DNA of 64,000 nt from CAWAWP01 sp963841205. Its GTDB lineage: Bacteria; Chloroflexota; Ktedonobacteria; Ktedonobacterales; JADMIN01. Below, in pieces: positions 17,437-27,020 of the stretch. A model generated the notes under the pieces. It did no database searches. It had not been told where the DNA came from and was given only the letters and a program-made list of their open reading frames with translations. How positions within the stretch are numbered: the stretch's first letter is position 1; every line of letters starts with the position of its first letter. A program made the position numbers and the translations under genes. The stretch is from contig CAWJCH010000014.1 of the NCBI GenBank assembly GCA_963841205.1, positions 186,001 through 250,000 of the forward strand. The letters are read 5' to 3'.

Positions 17437-18330
17437 ATGGAAGTCATCAAGGTTTCGCCGCGCGGCTACTGCTACGGCGTTGTTGATGCGATGGAGATTG
17501 CTCGGAAAGCGGCACGCGATCCCTCCCTGCCGCGTCCGATCTACGTTATTGGCCTAATCGTCCACAACCGGTTCGCGGTGGAGGAGCTGACCTCCCTCGG
17601 CATCGTCACCCTCGACGGGCCGGATCGCGCCTCCATCCTGGGGCAGGTCACCGAAGGGACCGTGATCTTCACGGCGCATGGCGTCTCACCGCTGGTGCAG
17701 CAGCGCGCAGCCGAGCGCGGCTTGCACGTCATCGACGCCACCTGCCCCGACGTCACCAAGACGCACGATCTCGTGCGCCGCCTCGCCGCTGAGGGGTATC
17801 AGATCCTCTACATCGGCAAGAAGGGCCACCCCGAGCCCGAGGGCGTCGCCGGCGAGGCGCCGGGTCTCGTCCAACTGGTCGAGACCGTGGCGGATCTCGA
17901 CGCCCTCCCCGACGAGGTCCGCGCCGCGCCGCGCCTCGCCGTGACGACGCAGACCACCCTCAGCCAGTGGGACACCGCCCAGCTCATCGCCGAGATGCGC
18001 CGCCGCTACCCGCGGATCGAGGTCTTCAACGAGATCTGCCACGCCACACAGGTGCGACAGGAGGCCGTCGCCAAGTTGGCTGAGGGCGCGGACCTCACCA
18101 TCGTCGTCGGCGACCCGCGCAGCAACAACACGAACCGGCTCGTGCAGGTGGCGGAAGAGTTGGCGGGCAGCGCGGCGGTCCGCGTGGAGAGCCTGGGCGA
18201 TCTGAAGCCGGAGATGCTGGCCGGGAAACGGCGCGTGGCGATCACCTCGGGCGCCTCGACCCCCAGCCAGCTCACGCGCCAGGTGATCCAGTTCGTCGAG
18301 GCCTATGGCGCCGAGACCCAACTCGCCTGA
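17437..18330 (+). CDS. ispH: 4-hydroxy-3-methylbut-2-enyl diphosphate reductase
   Basis: 297 residues. IspH carries out the last step of the MEP isoprenoid pathway, reducing HMBPP to IPP and DMAPP with a [4Fe-4S] cluster. The three cluster cysteines are Cys12 (RGYCYGV), Cys103 (DATCPDV) and Cys201 (NEICHATQ). The substrate-pocket residues His43, His81 and His131 and the proton-donor Glu133 (GHPEPEG) are in place, as is SNNTNRL at 229-235. The ATG at 17437 gives the family N-terminus; a longer frame reaches back to 17302 but has no family support. The gene is complete. Confidence 0.95.
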   Translation: MEVIKVSPRGYCYGVVDAMEIARKAARDPSLPRPIYVIGLIVHNRFAVEELTSLGIVTLDGPDRASILGQVTEGTVIFTAHGVSPLVQQRAAERGLHVIDATCPDVTKTHDLVRRLAAEGYQILYIGKKGHPEPEGVAGEAPGLVQLVETVADLDALPDEVRAAPRLAVTTQTTLSQWDTAQLIAEMRRRYPRIEVFNEICHATQVRQEAVAKLAEGADLTIVVGDPRSNNTNRLVQVAEELAGSAAVRVESLGDLKPEMLAGKRRVAITSGASTPSQLTRQVIQFVEAYGAETQLA

Positions 18331-18519
18331 GCCGCGATCGCTCGCATCGCGACCACCGCCCGCATCCCGCTCGCGGTCCATCCCAATCCCTCGCACCCTC
18401 GCTCGATCCATGGAGGTAGGAAGCATGCGCGAGCACCGGCGCGACCCTTGGCTGCAGAAGCGTCAATCCGCTATGGCCAAGCCAGCGCGCCGCCGCGCAC
18501 CTCGGAGGTTCCCCGCGTT

Positions 18520-20790
18520 ATGAAGAGCCTATCCGCAATCCTGGCAGCCGAATCCCTCGAAACGCTCGTCTCGCTCGCCGAATGGTGGGCCGCCGAGCGT
18601 CCGCAGGATACCGAGAGCGAGACACGCCAGCGCCTCGAACAGGCCATGCGCGACACGATTGGCGCACGTTTCGTCTGGGAGCGGTTGGACGACGAGGAGC
18701 GGCGCGTGCTCTTCGTGGTGGTGGGCCCCTCGGCGCGTAACTGGTGTCCGCTCGATCAACTCGCCGAGCGGTCTCACCTCGGCGCGGAGCAGGCGAGCCG
18801 GGCGCTCGCGCGGATGGAAGCACACAGGCTCATCTCGATCGAGTCGGCGAAGGTGCAGGGCGCCGAGCTGGTGGGCCAGCGCGCCACCTTCTACGGCTAC
18901 ACCCTGCCGCGCAACATGCAGGCGCCGGTCGAGGATAAGCTGATCGCCTACGTACCTACCGAACTGGCGACCGCGCTGTACACCGCCGGGCGCGAGCTCT
19001 TCGTCCCCATCGCCGATCGCTCATCGAAGACGCTGGACGATCTGCTGGCGCCGTATCGCCAGGGCGATCTGGATCAGATTGGCCGCCGCTTCGGGCTGAC
19101 CCTCCAGGCGTATTATTCGCGCGCCGAGGTCCGCGCGGCGATGGCACAGAACCTCGCCCAAGCCGACGCGGTGCGCTACGCCCTGGCGCGTCTTGACGCG
19201 CCCCTGCGCGGGGCGTACGAATGGCTGCGGCAGCGCGGCGGCATCGCGCCGATGGCCGCGCTGCGGACGCTGCTGCAGGTGGATGAGGTCGGTCTCTCGA
19301 CGGCGCTGCACACGCTCGAAGATTACGCACTCGTCTTCGACACTTTCCACGATGGCGAGCGCGTAATCTTCATACCGAGCGAGACCCTGGCGAACCTGCA
19401 GAAGGCCGAGGAGCGCGTGCCGGTGCAGGTGGGGCTGCGCACGCAGGTGGCGCCGAGGGCCGTCAAGCCGCCGGAGACGACGTTCCTGTGGGATGTCGCC
19501 GTGCTGGTCTCGGCCGCGCATCAGCAGGAGATCGAGTTGACCCGCTCCGGCTCGTTGCCCAAGCGCGCGGCGCAACGCCTGATCCCCCTGCTGACCGGCG
19601 AGCGCACGCGCATGACCGAGGATGAGGCGCTCGACTACGTGGAGCTGCTGAAGCAGGAGGCGGTCGAGCTCGGCCTCGTCGCCGCGCCCGCCTCCACCGC
19701 CAAGACGCGCGGCAAGCTCGCTCCCGGCTCCAAGCTCGACTCCTGGGCGCGGCACGATCTGGTCATGCAGGCGCGGCGCATCTTCCGCCGCTGGCCGACG
19801 GACCGCTACTGGGTGGACGTGCCCGGCGCGGAGTATCGCGAGTGGCTGACCTTCTACTTGGAGACACCGATCGCGCGCGAGGCCGTAGCGACGCTGCTAA
19901 AGCAATGCGAGCCGGGTGTGTGGTACTCGCTGGCCTCGTTCCGCGCGACGCTGCAGGGGGAGGACCCGTATGTGCTGCGCCCGTCGCAGCGCAATGCGGG
20001 CGAGGCAGGATTCAAGCTCGCCGACGATCTGCGCCAGCAGTGGGAGACGACCGACGGCGAGATTATCACTGGCATCTTCCGCTCGACGCTCTACGAACTC
20101 GGGCTGGTGGCGCTCGGCTACGACGGCGTCGACGTGCCGCCCGCTGGGCAGGAGCGCAACCCCACCAGCTTCATGCTGACCGAGCTCGGCGCGGAGGTGC
20201 TGCACAGCGACCTGAGCGCCAGCGAGCAGCCAGCCTCGCGCTCGCTGGTGGTGCAGCCGAACTTCCAGGTTCTGCTGATGGAGCCGTACATGCCCGCGCT
20301 CTACTGGCTTACGCGCTACACCGCGCTGGAGCAGATCGGGCGCGTCAGCCGCTTCACCTTCACGCGCGAGGCGCTGGTGCGCGGCCTCGCCACTGGGGGA
20401 ACGATCGAGGTGGTCGTCGATTTCCTGGAGCGCCACTGCCAGAAGAGTCTGCCGCAGAATGTCGTCTTCACGCTCCGTGACTGGGCGCGTCAAGCGCATG
20501 AGGCCGCCCGCACACCGGCCGTATCGCGCGTGATCGAGGTAACGGACGAGAAGACGGCCGGAGAGCTGGTCGCCTCGCCGAAACTGCGCGCTTTCCGCCT
20601 GCGCCTGGCTGGTCCGCGCGCCGTGGCCGTCCCGCCAGAAATCAGCTTGCGCGATCTTTGGCGTGCGCTGGAACGCCTCGGCTACGCCAAGTTCCTCAGT
20701 GGCATCGAGGAGTTGATGGCGGCGGCGGCCAGTTTCCAGCCTGGCGCGCGACCGCGCCGCCCAAAGCTGGGCACCGTCGCCGGAGCCTAG
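18520..20790 (+). CDS. helicase C-terminal-associated (XPB/Ssl2-like) domain protein
   Basis: 756 residues. The C-terminal third carries SLVVQPNFQVLLMEPYMPA, the mark of the helicase conserved C-terminal domain family (pfam13625-type). In many bacteria this domain is found in stand-alone proteins without the DEAD helicase core, as here: I see no Walker motifs. The N-terminal half has winged-helix-like segments (RRVLFVVVGPSARNWCPLDQ, then AEQASRALARMEAHRLISIE). A DNA-binding role is likely but unproven. The ATG at 18520 (MKSLSAILAAES) has GGAGG 11 bases upstream. It lies 190 bases after ispH. Confidence 0.8.
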   Translation: MKSLSAILAAESLETLVSLAEWWAAERPQDTESETRQRLEQAMRDTIGARFVWERLDDEERRVLFVVVGPSARNWCPLDQLAERSHLGAEQASRALARMEAHRLISIESAKVQGAELVGQRATFYGYTLPRNMQAPVEDKLIAYVPTELATALYTAGRELFVPIADRSSKTLDDLLAPYRQGDLDQIGRRFGLTLQAYYSRAEVRAAMAQNLAQADAVRYALARLDAPLRGAYEWLRQRGGIAPMAALRTLLQVDEVGLSTALHTLEDYALVFDTFHDGERVIFIPSETLANLQKAEERVPVQVGLRTQVAPRAVKPPETTFLWDVAVLVSAAHQQEIELTRSGSLPKRAAQRLIPLLTGERTRMTEDEALDYVELLKQEAVELGLVAAPASTAKTRGKLAPGSKLDSWARHDLVMQARRIFRRWPTDRYWVDVPGAEYREWLTFYLETPIAREAVATLLKQCEPGVWYSLASFRATLQGEDPYVLRPSQRNAGEAGFKLADDLRQQWETTDGEIITGIFRSTLYELGLVALGYDGVDVPPAGQERNPTSFMLTELGAEVLHSDLSASEQPASRSLVVQPNFQVLLMEPYMPALYWLTRYTALEQIGRVSRFTFTREALVRGLATGGTIEVVVDFLERHCQKSLPQNVVFTLRDWARQAHEAARTPAVSRVIEVTDEKTAGELVASPKLRAFRLRLAGPRAVAVPPEISLRDLWRALERLGYAKFLSGIEELMAAAASFQPGARPRRPKLGTVAGA

Positions 20791-20812
20791 TGGTTTCGCT
20801 GGCGGGTGGGAG

Positions 20813-21430
20813 TCACGGACGCTCGCCCGTCGCCAGCGAGGCTTCGAGGCGCGTGCGCACAGACGGCCACTCGTCGTCGAGGATGCTGTACATCACCGAG
20901 TCGCGCTGGTAGCCGTCGTCGAGGATGCGTTGCTTGCGCAGCACGCCCTCGCGCACGGCGCCCAGCCGCTCGATGGCGTGCTGCGAGATCATGTTGCGGC
21001 TATCCGTCTTGAGCTGCACGCGGATCGCGCCCAGCGTCTCGAAGGCATGGCGCAGCAGCAAGTACTTGCATTCGGTGTTCACCGAGGTGCGCTGCACGCG
21101 CGGATTCAGCCAGGTCCAGCCGATCTCCAGTCCGCGGTCTGGCCGCGAGATGCTGAGGTAGCGCGTCGCGCCAACCGGCTCGCCCGTTTCTCGCAGGATC
21201 GTGGCAAACGGCAGCTCGGCGCCGCTCTCTTGCGCCTCCAGCGCCGCGTCGATCCACGCCTCGATCCGTTCGAGCGAGCCGTAGAGCTTTGTCGGCATCC
21301 AGCGCCAGATCAGATCGTCTTGCGCCGCCGCGTGGAGCCCCTGCGCGTGCCCCATCGTCAACGGCTCCAGCCGCACGACCGCGCCCTCCAGCGTCACCGG
21401 CACGATTTGCATCACCTCGCTCGTCGTCAT
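20813..21430 (-). CDS. GNAT N-acetyltransferase (RimJ/RimL type)
   Basis: 205 residues. VRLEPLTMGHAQGLHAAAQ opens the domain, GATRYLSISRPDRGLEIGWTW is the central sheet, and QRTSVNTECKYLLLRHAFE is the acetyl-CoA-binding loop and helix in the form usual for RimJ/RimL-type proteins. VQLKTDSRNMISQHAIERLGAVREGVLRKQ follows the family pattern in the C-terminal part. The substrate is unknown. GGAGGA precedes the ATG. It is convergent with the helicase-C gene, 22 bases apart. Confidence 0.88.
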   Translation of the reverse strand: MTTSEVMQIVPVTLEGAVVRLEPLTMGHAQGLHAAAQDDLIWRWMPTKLYGSLERIEAWIDAALEAQESGAELPFATILRETGEPVGATRYLSISRPDRGLEIGWTWLNPRVQRTSVNTECKYLLLRHAFETLGAIRVQLKTDSRNMISQHAIERLGAVREGVLRKQRILDDGYQRDSVMYSILDDEWPSVRTRLEASLATGERP

Positions 21431-21943
21431 CGTCGTCTTTCCTCCGCGCTCGCCGCCTCATCGCTCAGGGTTCAAAGTGTAGGGGAAGATTGGTATACCA
21501 ACAAGGTCCATTCATGGTACATGTTGCTACGCCAATTCCGCTCAGCCTCCTGGCAGCGCGTTTGATACCAGCACCACGGCGAATGCGGCGCGCAGCGCCA
21601 CACGCGTCGCCCATTGGTTGTCGCGGATGTAGCAACCTCGTGCGATGCCAATGCCGTCGCGCCGTAGTAGGCTGAAGCTGGCGCATAACCCTTGTTTCCG
21701 CTTCTCCTTTCGTCCGGCGCGCCACGCCCATGAGGCTCTATAGAGGGGACGGCGGGCGCAGCCGAACGGCGAAGGTGAGCAATATTCCTGCATCACCGTG
21801 ATATAATCCTAGTTGGCTAGTCGGAATTGACGTTCCGCATGGCAGTTGCGCTTTCATCCATCTTTTCGGCGGTTTGCGGCGGTTCCAGCCGCGTCCCGGC
21901 GACCGCTCGTTCCTCTTCGCTCGGACGTTCCCTGGAGGCAGTC
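21431..21943. other. intergenic stretch with an extended -10 promoter
   Basis: No gene is evident between the divergent GNAT and Mrp genes. A consensus TATAAT at 21802-21807 is preceded by TGA (extended -10 form), about 140 bases before the Mrp start, and is the likely Mrp promoter; no good -35 is present. The rest holds no structure I can name. Confidence 0.5.
21802..21807 (+). promoter_or_regulatory. -10 element (TATAAT) of the Mrp gene
   Basis: A perfect TATAAT with upstream TG, in a GC-rich background, on the strand and at the distance expected for the Mrp gene at 21944. Confidence 0.5.
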
Positions 21944-22984
21944 ATGGCAGTTGATATCTCCGCGGACATGATCATCCATGACGTGGTGAAGCAGTATCCG
22001 AAGACGATCCAAGTCTTCCAAGGGCACGGCCTGCCCTGCACCGCTTGTGAGGTCGGCTCGCGCGAGAGCGTGGCCGGTGGCGCCCGCACCCATCGCTTGG
22101 ACGTCGACTCGCTGCTCGCGGACCTCAACCTCGTCGCCAATGGCCAGGAGGCCGAGGGGATCAAGCCCGCGAAGAAAGCGCCCGTCGGTCGCGGCATCCC
22201 GCTGACGATGGCCGGCGCGGGCACGTCGGGCGGCAAGATTCGCCACGTGATCGCCGTCATGAGCGGCAAGGGCGGCGTTGGCAAGTCGCTGGTCACGGGG
22301 CTGCTGGCCGTCTCGCTACAGCGGCAGGGCCTCAAGGTCGGCATCCTCGACGGCGACATCACCGGGCCGAGCATCGCCAAGGAGTTCGGCGTGCGCGGCC
22401 AGCCGCGCAAGGGTCCAGGCGGCATCGAGCCGCTGCGCTCGGTGGGCGGCGTCAAGATTATGTCGATGAATATGTTCCTGCCGGAGTCCACCGACCCCGT
22501 CGTCTGGCGCGGCCCCATGGTCTCCAGCGCGATCAAGCAGTTCTACGCCGACGCCGACTGGGGCCAGCTCGACTTCCTGCTGGTGGACCTGCCCCCCGGC
22601 ACCTCGGACGCGCCGATGACCGTCATGCAGTCGCTGCCGCTCGACGGCGTGGTGATCGTCTCTTCGCCGCAGATGCTGGCGACCGAGATCGTGATCAAGT
22701 GCATCAAGATGGTGCAGACGCTGAAGGGCAAGGTGCTCGGCGTCGTCGAGAACATGGCCTATCTCATGATGCCCGACGGCGAGCGCAACGAGATCTTCGG
22801 CCCGAGCAACGGTGCCGAGCTGGTGGCGATGACCGGCGCGCCGCTCCTCGCGCAGATCCCCATCGACAGGGACATCGCCCTGCTCTGCGATGGTGGCCGC
22901 CTCGAAGACTACTACAGTGAGGAGTTCGACACCCTCGCCGGTAACTTCGTCAAGGCCCTCGCCATCGCCGGCAAGCGCGCATAG
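21944..22984 (+). CDS. Mrp/NBP35-family ATP-binding Fe-S carrier with N-terminal DUF1858
   Basis: 346 residues. Residues 1-65 are a DUF1858 domain (IIHDVVKQYPKTIQVF) with a CTAC pair at Cys32 and Cys35. A deviant Walker A, SGKGGVGKS, lies at 107-115, LVDLPPGTSDAPM is the Walker B region, and SSPQMLATEIV follows. Mrp proteins carry Fe-S clusters to apo-proteins, usually through a C-terminal CPxC pair after the ENMAY segment. Here the sequence reads VVENMAYLMMPDGERNEIFG, so that pair is missing. GGAGG lies six bases before the ATG; the upstream frame to 21827 is not coding by family length. Confidence 0.88.
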   Translation: MAVDISADMIIHDVVKQYPKTIQVFQGHGLPCTACEVGSRESVAGGARTHRLDVDSLLADLNLVANGQEAEGIKPAKKAPVGRGIPLTMAGAGTSGGKIRHVIAVMSGKGGVGKSLVTGLLAVSLQRQGLKVGILDGDITGPSIAKEFGVRGQPRKGPGGIEPLRSVGGVKIMSMNMFLPESTDPVVWRGPMVSSAIKQFYADADWGQLDFLLVDLPPGTSDAPMTVMQSLPLDGVVIVSSPQMLATEIVIKCIKMVQTLKGKVLGVVENMAYLMMPDGERNEIFGPSNGAELVAMTGAPLLAQIPIDRDIALLCDGGRLEDYYSEEFDTLAGNFVKALAIAGKRA

Positions 22985-23011
22985 GGCGACATCGCCGCTG
23001 CTGGGCGCGGC

Positions 23012-23043
23012 GGCGTCACGTCGTGCCGGCGTCACGTCGTGCC
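23012..23043. repeat. 16-bp tandem direct duplication
   Basis: GGCGTCACGTCGTGCC occurs twice back to back in the gap after the Mrp gene. The remainder of the gap to 23229 holds a small hairpin and no gene. Confidence 0.8.
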
Positions 23044-23229
23044 GCTCTGGGCAATTGGGAGTAGTCGGCGCCGCCAGCGGCCCGTAGGCCGGGCGAATCC
23101 CACTCGTGGGAGGCGGCGCGAGGGGCAATAACCCACTGCTATCGGCACCCGTTCGCGCCACGCTACTGGACTTCACCGCAGCAGCGCCGCCGTTACACTC
23201 CCAGGGGAGGTCAGGCTCGCACCCTGGCC

Positions 23230-24372
23230 TCAGGAGAAGAGCACGAAGCGCAGCGTCCACACGAGCAGCAAAAGAAAGGTGCCGGCGAGCGTCGCGATCT
23301 GTGTGTAGATGGCGAGTGTGCTCGATTGCATAGCCGGGCTCGGTTGCGCCGTCTCCGCCGCTGTGGCGAGCGCCTGGGCTACCGCAACGGAAGATGGTCC
23401 GCTCGCTTGCAGCATGGCGATGCGCTCGGTGGCTTGCGCCGCGTAGAGTGCGACGTGCACGTCGTTCGCCAGCCCGGCGAAGGTACCCGGCTGCGCGATC
23501 AACCACAGCGTGTAGTCCAGGGAGTCGTGCAGGGCGCGATCGAGCAGCGCGCGCGCGCGATCGTGGTTCTCCGGCGCGGTGCTCAAGCGCTCGGCCTCTT
23601 CGGCCCGCGCCACCGCACGCAGCACCGGCGATCTGCGGCTTGCGGACCTGAGCTCCGCGCGATACCGGCCCACCGCGCGCGCGCGCAGCACGGTCGATCC
23701 GGGCTTGATCAGGCGCACGCCGCGACAGAGTGCCGCCAGGCAGAGCACGTAGTGTTCCTGCCGCACGAGTGGCTGCAGCGCTCGTGCGTCCTCCGCGCCG
23801 GCGCATGCCATCGCCTCCGCCTCCGCTGGCCTGCTGCGCGCCAGCAGTACGTGCGCCAGTGTCGCGTGCGCCAGCACAGAGCGCTCACGCGTGAGGGAGA
23901 GCGCCAGCCGCGCCGCCGCCTCGGCCTCGTCGTAGCGGTTCATGCGGAGCAGCGCCGAGGACAGGTTGCCCAACGTCTCCGGGTCAGCGCTGACTTCCAA
24001 TGCTTCTAGCGCGTTGGCGGCGGCATCGTCGGCTCGGCCGAGCGCCAGCAATGCGGTGGTGCGGCGGTTCAGCCAGACCAGTCGCCGTGTGCCGATCCAG
24101 GCGCCCTCTCCCTCGATGGCCAGCGCGCGATCGCAGAGCGCCAGCGCCTCGGCGTCGTGCCCGCGCTGCGCCAGGGCATCCGCGCGGCTCGCCGGGGAAA
24201 GCCAACGCCCGAGGCGCACGATGCCGAACCAGAGGACGATGCCGGCCAGCGGCACGCCCGCGAGCGGTTGCCCCAGCGCCAGCGAGATCAGTAAGGGGAG
24301 GGCGACGACCGCCGCCCACGAGATCGCCACCAACAGCGAGAAGGGGCGGCTCAGGTCGCGTGTCGGCGTCAC
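23230..24372 (-). CDS. TPR-containing membrane protein
   Basis: 380 residues. Two hydrophobic segments near the N-terminus (WAAVVALPLLISLALG and PLAGIVLWFGIVRLG) are followed by a helical TPR-type region from about residue 60 (ALAQRGHDAEALALCDRALA, ALLALGRADDAAANALEALE, NRYDEAEAAARLALSL). One more transmembrane segment ends the protein (TQIATLAGTFLLLLVWTLRF). The function is unknown; TPR proteins anchored at both ends often act as scaffolds. It follows the GT87 gene by about 45 bases on the same strand, so the two are likely co-transcribed. Confidence 0.75.
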   Translation of the reverse strand: MTPTRDLSRPFSLLVAISWAAVVALPLLISLALGQPLAGVPLAGIVLWFGIVRLGRWLSPASRADALAQRGHDAEALALCDRALAIEGEGAWIGTRRLVWLNRRTTALLALGRADDAAANALEALEVSADPETLGNLSSALLRMNRYDEAEAAARLALSLTRERSVLAHATLAHVLLARSRPAEAEAMACAGAEDARALQPLVRQEHYVLCLAALCRGVRLIKPGSTVLRARAVGRYRAELRSASRRSPVLRAVARAEEAERLSTAPENHDRARALLDRALHDSLDYTLWLIAQPGTFAGLANDVHVALYAAQATERIAMLQASGPSSVAVAQALATAAETAQPSPAMQSSTLAIYTQIATLAGTFLLLLVWTLRFVLFS

Positions 24373-24417
24373 CGGCCGCGATCCCGTGGAGCGGAGCGGC
24401 GCGCGTATCCTGAGCGC

Positions 24418-25794
24418 CTAGTGCGCCAGCGCCGGCTCCGCATCGGTGTGTCCTTCTTCGTGGTGTGTCGCCGTGCCGTCGCGAGCGTGCCGGGGCAACT
24501 TGGCGAATATCGCGGCGGGCCTGGGCCGGATGATAGCACGGACCGTCACCCAGAGCAACAGCCCGTTGCGCAGCGCGAGGGCAAGCATGAAGAGCGGCGA
24601 GAAGGGCACACGCCAGATCGGATGCTCCCATTGGTACATGATGGGGAAGTCCAGCCACGTCAGGAAGCAAATGACCACCCAGATCCAATCGAGGCCGACG
24701 ACGTAGGCGACCAGCGGCACTACCCAGATCAGGTATTGCGGGCTGAAGATCTTGTTCGTCGCCAGCACGACGCAGATGCAGGCGAGGAACGCTTGCCCCA
24801 AGGTTAGCTTCCCTCGCGCCTGGCGCCAGTAGACCCAGAGGCAGCCCGCCGCCAGCGCCACGGTCGAGAGCAGGCGCAGCGCGCCGTCAAGCTGCCCCAC
24901 GTAATTCAGCGAGGTGAACGAGTAGTCGGGGTGCGCCTGCATGCCGAAGATCGTCGAGAGCCAGAGCAGCGACGCCGGCGTAGACTCCACCTGAAGCGGG
25001 CGCTGCCCGGCATAGAAGAGATTCGTCAGCGCCTCAGTCGGATTGAGCAGCAGTGCGCCGACGAAGCCCGCCGCGACCAGCCCGAGACAGAGCAGCGCCC
25101 CACGCACGACGGCGCGGGTTGCCGGCTGCCGCCAGAGCTGCCGCGCGGTTCGCAGGTAGCGTCCGCGCCACCAGTTCGCCGGCAGCGTCGCAGGCGCGTC
25201 GTCGCCGTTCAGCGCCTGCCAGTGCGCGATCAGCACGACGGGCAACAGGAAGATGGGGTAGAGCTTAAGCAGCACGCCGAGCGCCAGCAGGGCATAGGCC
25301 GCGCCAAAGCGCCGGCGCTCGGCGGCCCACAGCGCGGCGAGCGTGACCAGCGCGGGCACGATGTCGAACCGCGCCAGCAGCGTGGCGGCACAGCTCAGCA
25401 GCAGATAGCCGAGGTATGTTAGCGCCCGCGCCCGCCCGCGGAGCCGCACGAGCGCATAATAGCCCGCGAGCACGAAGAGGCCCATCCAGACGCCGAAGGT
25501 GATGTGCGGATTCACGCCCGGCGGTAGGATCGTGAGGGTGAACGGCACGATCGCCAGCGGCGGATACTCCACCGGCAGCGCATGGCCGACCGGCTGCTGC
25601 GTCCAGAAGGCGATGGCATACTGCTGATACTCGTCCACGTCGCCGTTGGGCAGCAGCCAGAGCTTGGCCGCGAGCAACTGCGTGGCGAGGAGCGCGCTGG
25701 AGATGAGCACGAATTCGAGTCCATAGAGCGCCCAGCGTATGGCGCGCGCACTTCGTCTCGTGCGCTCTCGACCCGCGATGCCCTCGGCTGCCAC
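24418..25794 (-). CDS. GT87-family integral membrane glycosyltransferase
   Basis: About 458 residues with roughly ten hydrophobic segments. The first periplasmic loop has NGDVDEYQQYAIAFWTQQ and VEYPPLAIVPF, the acidic and YPP motifs of the polyprenol-phosphate-sugar-dependent GT-C fold. LKLYPIFLLPV and KIFSPQYLIWVVPL are typical of the mannosyl/arabinosyl-type GT87 family. I chose a GTG at 25794 because GGGAG lies seven bases upstream; a GTG at 25842 has no ribosome binding site but extends the frame. It probably transfers a sugar from a lipid carrier outside the membrane. Confidence 0.8.
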   Translation of the reverse strand: MAAEGIAGRERTRRSARAIRWALYGLEFVLISSALLATQLLAAKLWLLPNGDVDEYQQYAIAFWTQQPVGHALPVEYPPLAIVPFTLTILPPGVNPHITFGVWMGLFVLAGYYALVRLRGRARALTYLGYLLLSCAATLLARFDIVPALVTLAALWAAERRRFGAAYALLALGVLLKLYPIFLLPVVLIAHWQALNGDDAPATLPANWWRGRYLRTARQLWRQPATRAVVRGALLCLGLVAAGFVGALLLNPTEALTNLFYAGQRPLQVESTPASLLWLSTIFGMQAHPDYSFTSLNYVGQLDGALRLLSTVALAAGCLWVYWRQARGKLTLGQAFLACICVVLATNKIFSPQYLIWVVPLVAYVVGLDWIWVVICFLTWLDFPIMYQWEHPIWRVPFSPLFMLALALRNGLLLWVTVRAIIRPRPAAIFAKLPRHARDGTATHHEEGHTDAEPALAH

Positions 25795-26012
25795 GCCTAC
25801 GCTCCCGTTCTGCTGCCCGCCTCCGCGTCGCCTCCGATGCACCCGTGCTGGGCGAGCCCTGGCAAGGAGTATGCGAACTCGCTTTGCCTAACGAGTCCCT
25901 ACTATAGTAACATGAGCGGATGCATGCCGGGCCTCGGCAGACTGTGCTGCAGGATGCTGGCGCTCGCCCAATCGACTAGGGATGCAAAGGAAAGCTGAGT
26001 CTAGCGGACGAT

Positions 26013-26942
26013 ATGACGTCACTCGAAAATGCGACCGATGCGGATGAGGTCGCCCCCGCCGATCCACGACCCCTATTCATCGCCATGTTCGAGGCGGTGC
26101 GGGCCTATCTCCTCTCAGAAGGTTCCTCCGACTACGCCAGCGCCCGCGTGGCGCGCAACCCCAAGGGCGAGGCGACGCGCCGCTTCGACGCCACCGCCGA
26201 GCGCATCGCCCTCGACATTGCACGTGACGGCCTCGGCAGCTTCAATGCGTTCAGCGAAGAAGCCGGCTCTATCACGGTTGGCGACGGCACGCCGCGCTGG
26301 ACCCTTGTGCTGGACCCCTGCGACGGCAGCAACAACTTCAGGCGCGGCGTCCGCTCGGTGGGCTTCTCGGTCGCCGCGCTGCCCGCCGACGCGCCGCTCG
26401 ACCCCGATCGTGTGGAGTACGCCATCTGCGGCGATGTCTTCACCGGCGCGGTCTACTCGGCGGCGCGCGGGCGTGGCGCGAGCCTGGACGGCCGTGCTAT
26501 CACCGCGTCGCAGGTCGTCGATCCACGTCACGCGATCCTGGGCGCGAATATCGGACATGAGCACGTCGCCGACACGGCGGGCACGACCGCCGACGACACG
26601 GTGGATGACGGCGACTCCCTTGCGCCGGTGCGGAGCGTCGCCGAACGGATGAAAGGGCTCTGGTGCTTGATGCGGAGTTGCGGCAGCGTGCGTCGCACCG
26701 GCGCCACTGTGCTCGACCTCTGCTACGTTGCCCACGGCGCGTATGACGCCTACCTCGACGTCCGCGATCGGCTCACCCCGGAGAACTTCATGGCGCCGGC
26801 GCTGATCCTGCGCGAGGCGGGCGCGCTCTTCACCAATGTCATGGGTGGGCCGCTTGGCACGGTGGACTTCACCACGCCATATAGCGTGTTGGCTGCCGGC
26901 AATCGTGACCTGCTCGATGCGCTGGTGCGTGAATTGGCGTGA
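26013..26942 (+). CDS. inositol monophosphatase / FBPase superfamily protein
   Basis: 309 residues. The metal-binding motif reads VLDPCDGSNNFRRG (family DPxDGTxNF). Glu in AFSEEAG supplies the other early ligand, and AYDAYLDVRDRLTPENFMAPAL is the C-terminal motif with an Asp/Glu where the family usually has GxxWD. The N-terminal Lys-Gly pair VARNPKGEATRRFDATAE resembles archaeal-type IMPase/FBPase. It probably dephosphorylates a sugar or inositol phosphate with Mg2+. It is 80 bases before a sugar isomerase-like gene in the same direction. Confidence 0.85.
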   Translation: MTSLENATDADEVAPADPRPLFIAMFEAVRAYLLSEGSSDYASARVARNPKGEATRRFDATAERIALDIARDGLGSFNAFSEEAGSITVGDGTPRWTLVLDPCDGSNNFRRGVRSVGFSVAALPADAPLDPDRVEYAICGDVFTGAVYSAARGRGASLDGRAITASQVVDPRHAILGANIGHEHVADTAGTTADDTVDDGDSLAPVRSVAERMKGLWCLMRSCGSVRRTGATVLDLCYVAHGAYDAYLDVRDRLTPENFMAPALILREAGALFTNVMGGPLGTVDFTTPYSVLAAGNRDLLDALVRELA

Positions 26943-27020
26943 TTGTTGGCGGCGCGAGCGCATGCCACGCTCGCTCGGTCCCGATTGACGTGACTTCAGT
27001 TCGACGGGTAGAGTCCACAT

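Noticed and set aside
22316..23806. 496-codon minus-strand frame opposite the Mrp gene
   Set aside because: Walker motifs on the plus strand settle the coding strand; this frame also crosses the gap and the end of another gene.
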